From Thermoplasmata archaeon (lineage in GTDB: Archaea > Thermoplasmatota > Thermoplasmata > Thermoplasmatales > Thermoplasmataceae), in contig JAKAAJ010000018.1 in assembly GCA_021802365.1 (NCBI GenBank), positions 1 through 17,978 of the forward strand: a stretch of 17,978 nt of DNA, in the 5' to 3' direction. The notes under the pieces were generated by a model, which had not been told where the DNA came from, ran no database searches, and saw nothing but the letters and a program-made list of their open reading frames with translations. The translations under genes were made by a program, and so were the position numbers. Below, piece after piece: positions 14,106 to 17,978 of the stretch (position 1 is its first letter; every line of letters starts with the position of its first letter).

Positions 14106-14109
14106 AAAC

Positions 14110-14304
14110 ATGAAGGAAATATTCAGGGCTTGCAAGAAGTGCAAGTTGCTCACTGTTGACAAGAACTGCCCAATTCATGGCGAGGAGAAAACTTCTACAG
14201 AATGGTTCGGTTTTACCATAATAACGGAACCCGAACTCTCCATAATAGCTGAAAAGGCAGGAATCACATCACCTGGAAATTATGCAATTAAAGTCAGGCA
14301 GTAA
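14110..14304 (+). CDS. spt4: Transcription elongation factor Spt4 (RpoE'')
   Basis: 64 residues with the start at ATG 14110, just after the rpo7 stop; the longer frame from 14065 would overlap rpo7 and has no support. It has the Spt4 zinc finger and the WFGFTIITEPELSIIAEKAGITSPGNYAIKV core. Spt4 binds the NGN domain of Spt5 and the pair clamps RNA polymerase during elongation. The zinc site reads Cys8-x2-Cys11 and Cys20-Pro-Ile-His23, whereas most archaeal homologues have a fourth Cys (CPxCG). His23 can still bind zinc, so the site should be intact. The 3' end overlaps the next gene by 23 bases. Confidence 0.92.
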   Translation: MKEIFRACKKCKLLTVDKNCPIHGEEKTSTEWFGFTIITEPELSIIAEKAGITSPGNYAIKVRQ

Positions 14305-14791
14305 GTTCGTTCTTTCACAGGATGTTCTGGATGAAGTTTCCTCATACGGACACCGTATGTGCGTCGCATCAGAGATTCTCGGGTTATCAAATTCCTCAAA
14401 AATAATATCCGTGGGTGATGTAACCACAGATAATCTTAGCAGGCTGGGAATACCAATCCACATAGAGATAGTCGATCTCAAGACAAGAAGAGGTCAGGAA
14501 GGGGAATTTTCCTCTAAACCAGGAGCATATCATGTTGAAAATGAAGCAGGCACATTGAGCCATGATCTTTTTCTTCTCATAAGAAAGATCATGCCGGTGG
14601 GAGGGCGTATTGAGATAACTGGTGAAGAGGACCTTGCCGTGATACCAATAATTTATTATTGTGACTTAAATACGGTTGTAGTATACGGTATACCTGGAAA
14701 GGGGATGGCTTGCATCACTGTTGACAGGTCAGTTAAGAAAAACATTGAGGAATTGGTAGAGAGGATCTCACATGGTAGAATTGAAAATTGA
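14282..14791 (+). CDS. GTP-dependent dephospho-CoA kinase (DUF359)
   Basis: 169 residues matching the archaeal DUF359 family, whose Thermococcus member uses GTP to phosphorylate dephospho-CoA in the last step of coenzyme A synthesis. Family marks are ISVGDVTTDNLSRLGI (residues 42-57), IVDLKTRR (63-70), GRIEITGEEDLAVIP (about 108-122) and VVYGIPGKGM. There is no P-loop, which sets the family apart from bacterial CoaE. Its place between spt4 and rps24e is the standard archaeal order. The ATG at 14282 lies inside spt4, and the 3' end overlaps rps24e by 20 bases, so translation of these genes is probably coupled. Confidence 0.9.
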   Translation: MQLKSGSKFVLSQDVLDEVSSYGHRMCVASEILGLSNSSKIISVGDVTTDNLSRLGIPIHIEIVDLKTRRGQEGEFSSKPGAYHVENEAGTLSHDLFLLIRKIMPVGGRIEITGEEDLAVIPIIYYCDLNTVVVYGIPGKGMACITVDRSVKKNIEELVERISHGRIEN

Positions 14792-15077
14792 ATCAGACAG
14801 AGAGAATAAACTCCTTCACAGAAAGGAGATACGCTACAGAGCCACATTCACTGGAAAGCCGACTCCGTCAAAGGAGGTTCTGCGTGATCTTATATCCAAG
14901 AACCTGGGTGTCCCTAAAGAGCTCGTTATTGTGGACAGGAATATTCAGGAGACCGGAAAATCCGAGGTTATAGGTTATTCCAAGATATATTCGGACAAAG
15001 AGAGCGCAATGCTCTATGAGCCTGATTATGAACTGTTCAGAAATGGCCTTAAAGTTAAGGAGGAGAATGCCCAATGA
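14772..15077 (+). CDS. rps24e: Small ribosomal subunit protein S24e
   Basis: 101 residues. [24 protein letters not shown] followed by [31 protein letters not shown] and [21 protein letters not shown] is the S24e fold and signature. It is a structural part of the archaeal 30S subunit. AGAGGATC just upstream of ATG 14772 can serve as the ribosome binding site. It overlaps the kinase gene by 20 bases and rps27ae by 4. Confidence 0.95.
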   Translation: MVELKIESDRENKLLHRKEIRYRATFTGKPTPSKEVLRDLISKNLGVPKELVIVDRNIQETGKSEVIGYSKIYSDKESAMLYEPDYELFRNGLKVKEENAQ

Positions 15078-15289
15078 TGAAGAGGGAGCTCTACTCTGTA
15101 GAGAATGAAAAGATAAGCAGACAGAGGAGATTCTGTCCAAGGTGTGGTCCAGGTGTTTTTCTGGCAGAACACCCGAACCGGTTCTCATGCGGAAAATGTG
15201 GATATACTGAGACCAAGAAAGAGTCTTCAAAAGCAAAGCCTCAGGCTGACGCAAAAAAAGAATCAGGAAAAGGAAAAAGTAAGAAATAA
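15074..15289 (+). CDS. rps27ae: Small ribosomal subunit protein S27ae with Lys-rich tail
   Basis: 71 residues. The N-terminal 48 or so are the S27ae zinc ribbon, with Cys21-x2-Cys24 and Cys39-x2-Cys42 and the [20 protein letters not shown] core. It belongs to the 30S subunit. After GYTETKK the protein goes on with about 20 residues rich in Lys, Ser, Ala and Glu, a low-complexity tail beyond the usual archaeal length. A GGAGG site near 15060 precedes the start. The ATGA overlap with rps24e couples the two. The gene ends the operon, and the next gene lies on the other strand 1 base away. Confidence 0.93.
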   Translation: MMKRELYSVENEKISRQRRFCPRCGPGVFLAEHPNRFSCGKCGYTETKKESSKAKPQADAKKESGKGKSKK

Positions 15290-15290
15290 T

Positions 15291-15596
15291 TCAGCTAAGT
15301 TCTGATATCATCCTTGTGGTTTCCCCACAGGCCTTTTCTATATCCTTGTATTTTAATTTCACAGCATCCTTTACGTTTTCCGGCTGTTCTCTTATGTCCA
15401 GGATACCCAGCAGGTGCTGCAGTTCGATGTCCAGAACAATGGATAATACCCTTAGCTTCTCCTGGTTTTCCTCAGAAACTTCTTTTCTCCTCTGTGAGAC
15501 AAAACAGTCAGAGTGAACCGATCCCTTTTTCGTAAATGTAAACTTCTCACCAGTTTTAACCTTCTTTTCGCACACATAGCATTTGAATTCTGCCAT
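15291..15596 (-). CDS. Small zinc-finger protein, DUF2175-like
   Basis: 101 residues. The N-terminus has Cys6-x2-Cys9 and His28-x2-Cys31 around KTGEKFTFTKKGSVH, a treble-clef-like zinc site that I associate with the archaeal DUF2175 family. The rest is charged and helical (SEENQEKLRVLSIVLDIELQHLLGIL, then KLKYKDIEKACGETTRMISEL), perhaps a coiled-coil or dimer segment. The function is unknown to me; zinc-finger plus helix suggests binding of a nucleic acid or protein partner. ATG 15596 is about 27 bases from a TATA element on the minus strand, so the mRNA is likely leaderless. It is convergent with rps27ae and divergent from the DUF763 gene. Confidence 0.75.
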   Translation of the reverse strand: MAEFKCYVCEKKVKTGEKFTFTKKGSVHSDCFVSQRRKEVSEENQEKLRVLSIVLDIELQHLLGILDIREQPENVKDAVKLKYKDIEKACGETTRMISELS

Positions 15597-15618
15597 ACAT
15601 GATTATTGGTAAAACGGT

Positions 15619-15628
15619 TAAAATATTA
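15619..15628 (-). promoter_or_regulatory. TATA-like element of the zinc-finger protein gene
   Basis: On the minus strand AATATTTTAA is centred about 27 bases before the ATG at 15596. Confidence 0.5.
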
Positions 15629-15640
15629 TCGAATCCGGGA

Positions 15641-15650
15641 AAATATACAT
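15641..15650 (+). promoter_or_regulatory. TATA-like element of the DUF763 gene
   Basis: AAATATACAT is centred about 26 bases before ATG 15672 and decides that start over the upstream in-frame codon at 15606. It lies back to back with the divergent zinc-finger gene promoter. Confidence 0.55.
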
Positions 15651-15671
15651 ATATGGAGCGGCTACACATCT

Positions 15672-16766
15672 ATGGAAAGGAAAGGAACCGCCCTGCTTCC
15701 ACTCCATTACGGTCATCCCCCTGAATATCTTTACAAACGAATGGTAAAGTTAGGTGGAATACTTTCCGATCTGATCCTGGAAAAATTTGGGAATCAGACA
15801 TACATGGAAAAGCTCTCAGACCCTTTCTGGTTTCATTCTCTTTCTCTGGCAATAGGGTTCGACTGGAATTCTAGTGGTACTACCACTGCAACCCTGAGCG
15901 CCATAAAGGAGTATTTTACAAGGCGTAACTCTGACATACACATTATAGGCGGGAAGGGAAAAAGGCTTTCAGAAATGCACACTGAAATGGATGCTCTTGT
16001 CAGAGAAGGAAGAATATCAGAATCCAAGAGTTTGAGAATTCTGGAAGATGCAAGAAGGATCGCAAGGGTAGATCAGTCACTCCTTCAGGACGATTTTGAC
16101 CTCTACATGCAGTTCCTTGTTATGGACGAAAACGGCAGGTGGGCCATTGTACAGCAGGGTATGAATCCTGCTCAGAGGATGGCCAGGAGATACCACTGGA
16201 TCAGGCGGTCAGGGCTGGATTTTATAAATGACTACAGGAATGGAATCTCTTCTGAAGTGGTAAGAGAACAGGTTCTTGACCTATCTACTAAAGCAAGTGA
16301 AAATAACAGGCATTCAATGGTATCGATTGGAAAGGAGAATCCCGAAAGGTACAGATACACAATAGAGAACGGCCCCCAGAGGTCGCTTGACAATTTTCAG
16401 TTTCCAGAGAGGCATCTTCGCATGGATTACCGTATAGACTGGTCTAAATTGAGGGCAATTTATGAATACCAACCAGAGGATTTCCAGGAACTGGCCTATA
16501 TGAAAGGCATAGGAAAGTCAACAATCCGTGCGCTATCCTATCTTGCAGAATTGGTCTACGGGGATGAACCATCATTCCGCGACCCGGTAAAATACTCATT
16601 CGCTGTTGGAGGGAAAGACGGTGTACCCAAGCCCATTAACAGAAACGACTATGATATTGCAATTTCTTTTTTCAAGGAACTACTTGGACAGACGAGAATA
16701 GGCGACCTGAGCCTTGAGTCCATAGCTGCAAAGCTTTCCCGTTCCAGTTTTCAGAGAACTTCATGA
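15672..16766 (+). CDS. DUF763 protein with helix-hairpin-helix motif
   Basis: 364 residues from ATG 15672. The longer frame from 15606 adds 22 residues foreign to the family and spans the promoter. DUF763 marks are GTALLPLHYGHPPEYLYKRM near the start, LSDPFWFHSLSLAIGFDWNSSG, IIGGKGKRLSEM, DLYMQFLVMDENGRWAIVQQGMN and ARRYHWIR. Near residues 276-290 MKGIGKSTIRALSYL has the helix-hairpin-helix pattern of DNA-binding proteins. The family occurs in archaea and bacteria and its function is not established. The motif suggests work on DNA, possibly repair, and the next gene downstream is an Lhr-like helicase, but each has its own promoter. The protein has no membrane segment or signal peptide. Confidence 0.85.
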   Translation: MERKGTALLPLHYGHPPEYLYKRMVKLGGILSDLILEKFGNQTYMEKLSDPFWFHSLSLAIGFDWNSSGTTTATLSAIKEYFTRRNSDIHIIGGKGKRLSEMHTEMDALVREGRISESKSLRILEDARRIARVDQSLLQDDFDLYMQFLVMDENGRWAIVQQGMNPAQRMARRYHWIRRSGLDFINDYRNGISSEVVREQVLDLSTKASENNRHSMVSIGKENPERYRYTIENGPQRSLDNFQFPERHLRMDYRIDWSKLRAIYEYQPEDFQELAYMKGIGKSTIRALSYLAELVYGDEPSFRDPVKYSFAVGGKDGVPKPINRNDYDIAISFFKELLGQTRIGDLSLESIAAKLSRSSFQRTS

Positions 16767-16830
16767 ATTGAAACCTTCTGTATTCCTGTGAAAGATTAAA
16801 CTTTTCTGAAAATAGAGGTGTTTCAAAACG

Positions 16831-16840
16831 CTTAAATATA
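16831..16840 (+). promoter_or_regulatory. TATA-like element of the Lhr-like helicase gene
   Basis: CTTAAATATA predicts a transcript start near 16863, only a few bases before ATG 16870. No ribosome binding site is seen between them. Confidence 0.5.
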
Positions 16841-16869
16841 TTCTTGGGCTCCAATAAGGGCTGTGCTGA

Positions 16870-17978
16870 ATGCAGAAAACCTCTGAAGACAGATTTGATG
16901 TCACTGATTTTCTTCCCTTTCTCGATCCTCTGATAAGGAAATGGTTCAACTCCAGATACGAGGGGCTGACAGAGCCTCAGAGGAAGGCTATACCCCTTAT
17001 CCATAACAGGGAGAATGTCCTTGTTTCCAGCCCTACCGGAACTGGCAAAACGCTGACTGGTTTCCTTTCAGTAATTAATGAGCTTTTTATCCTTTCCAGA
17101 GAAGGAAGGCTTGAGGACAGGATTTACTGTCTGTATGTCAGTCCGCTTAAGGCCCTTGCTAATGATATAAACAAGAATCTTGACCAGCCCCTGTCAGAGA
17201 TCAGGGAAGTGGCCCTGAGTGAAGGCCTGGATTTTCCACAGATAAGGGCAGCGGTGAGGACGGGTGACACACCACAGAATGAAAGGGCGAAGATGCTGAG
17301 AAAGCCCCCTCATATTCTCATCACAACACCCGAGTCTTTTTCCCTTGCCCTCTCTGCACCAAAGTTCAGGGAAAAGCTCAAGGATCTGCGTTATGTCATA
17401 ATAGATGAAATTCATGAGATATCATCCACGAAGCGAGGGGCGCTGCTTTCGCTGAATCTCGAAAGGCTATCGAAGGAGAACGGCGACTTCATAAGAATAG
17501 GACTTTCTGCAACCCAGGCACCAATAGAAACCATAGCTTCCTATCTCTGCGGCTTTGACGGTGAAAAGCCGAGAAGATGTTCCATTATTGAGGTAGATAC
17601 AAAGAAGTACCTTGATCTGAGCACCATAACACCTGTGAATGATCTTACAAAATCCAGCTACGAGGTTGCAAATGACAGGATGTACGAGATCCTTGTAGAT
17701 CTCATTAATTCACACAATGCTACTATAATATTCACAAACACCAGAAGCGGAACTGAAAATGTGGCCATGCGGCTTAAGGCAAGAGGTGTTGAAAGTATTG
17801 AGGCCCACCATTCGTCTCTGGGAAAGGATACAAGGATTGAGGTGGAAAACAAGCTCAAGAACGGGGAACTTAAATGCGTAATAACTTCCACCTCTCTGGA
17901 ACTGGGCATCGATGTTGGTTACATAGATCTTGTGGTGCAGATAGGCAGCCCAAAGTCCGTATCAAAAGGACTCCAGCG
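16870..17978 (+). CDS. Lhr-like superfamily 2 DNA/RNA helicase, N-terminal part
   Basis: The frame from ATG 16870 is open to the window edge (about 369 codons), so the gene is cut at its 3' end. Helicase motifs in order: LTEPQRKAIP (about 33-42, Q-motif region), Walker A SSPTGTGKT (53-61), SPLKALANDI (91-100), ITTPES (151-156), DEIH (179-182), SAT (213-215), then in the second RecA domain FTNTR, EAHHSSL and SLELGIDVG. The DEIH box and the SLELGIDVG form point to the large Lhr family; full archaeal members run to about 850-950 residues with a winged-helix and Lhr-specific domain that lie outside this window. Such enzymes unwind DNA or RNA:DNA duplexes 3' to 5' and are linked to DNA repair. No operon partner is visible. 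Confidence 0.9.
   Translation, partial: MQKTSEDRFDVTDFLPFLDPLIRKWFNSRYEGLTEPQRKAIPLIHNRENVLVSSPTGTGKTLTGFLSVINELFILSREGRLEDRIYCLYVSPLKALANDINKNLDQPLSEIREVALSEGLDFPQIRAAVRTGDTPQNERAKMLRKPPHILITTPESFSLALSAPKFREKLKDLRYVIIDEIHEISSTKRGALLSLNLERLSKENGDFIRIGLSATQAPIETIASYLCGFDGEKPRRCSIIEVDTKKYLDLSTITPVNDLTKSSYEVANDRMYEILVDLINSHNATIIFTNTRSGTENVAMRLKARGVESIEAHHSSLGKDTRIEVENKLKNGELKCVITSTSLELGIDVGYIDLVVQIGSPKSVSKGLQ

Noticed and set aside
14065..14109. Longer form of Spt4 starting at 14065.
   Set aside because: It would overlap the end of rpo7 by 41 bases and add residues foreign to Spt4; ATG 14110 follows the rpo7 stop directly.
15606..15671. Longer form of the DUF763 protein starting at 15606.
   Set aside because: The extra residues are not part of the family and the region contains both divergent promoters.

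Overview
The window reads as the chromosome of a mesophilic or moderately thermophilic euryarchaeon. The best guess is a heterotrophic member of the Thermoplasmatota (Thermoplasma/Ferroplasma/Cuniculiplasma-like), but that assignment is an inference from gene content. Archaeal hallmarks are RNA polymerase subunit Rpo7, Spt4, ribosomal proteins S24e and S27ae, NMD3, GTP-dependent dephospho-CoA kinase, the asparaginyl-tRNA-synthetase-like asparagine synthetase and an Lhr-type helicase. Many genes have a TATA-like element centred about 24-28 bases before the start codon and no Shine-Dalgarno site, which points to widespread leaderless transcription. Genes inside operons, by contrast, often have GGAG/GGTGA-type ribosome binding sites.

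Layout. 1-238 is the 3' end of a membrane protein gene. 586-670 is tRNA-Leu(UAG). 671-1601 is an AT-rich stretch of over 900 bases with no intact gene and possible relics of a decayed coding sequence. 1602-6615 is a formate/carboxylate module: a GPR1/FUN34/YaaH-type carboxylate transporter is divergent from an operon of a large formate dehydrogenase (fdhF), a DUF1641 partner and the sulfurtransferase fdhD. The two sides share an almost symmetric TATA element flanked by a dyad that also occurs near position 251. 6624-8345 holds a small membrane protein, an AMMECR1-family protein and a two-helix membrane protein. 8487-11135 has a CPA2-type cation/proton antiporter, an Lrp/AsnC regulator and, divergent from the regulator, asparagine synthetase.

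11137-13307 (minus strand) is an NMD3 / isovaleryl-CoA dehydrogenase-like pair. 13524-15289 is the conserved archaeal operon rpo7-spt4-dephospho-CoA kinase-rps24e-rps27ae, preceded by a roughly 95-base leader with two potential stem-loops. 15291-16766 carries a small zinc-finger protein and a DUF763 protein, divergent from each other. 16870 to the end is the first part of an Lhr-like helicase.

Most of the window is ordinary, tightly packed archaeal chromosome with several convergent pairs separated by 1-8 bases or overlapping. I did not find a clearly new multi-gene system. The points most worth a second look are the shared formate-module promoter with its repeated dyad, the operator-like palindrome between the AsnC-type regulator and asparagine synthetase, the structured rpo7 leader, the degenerate AMMECR1 protein and the decayed region beside the tRNA.
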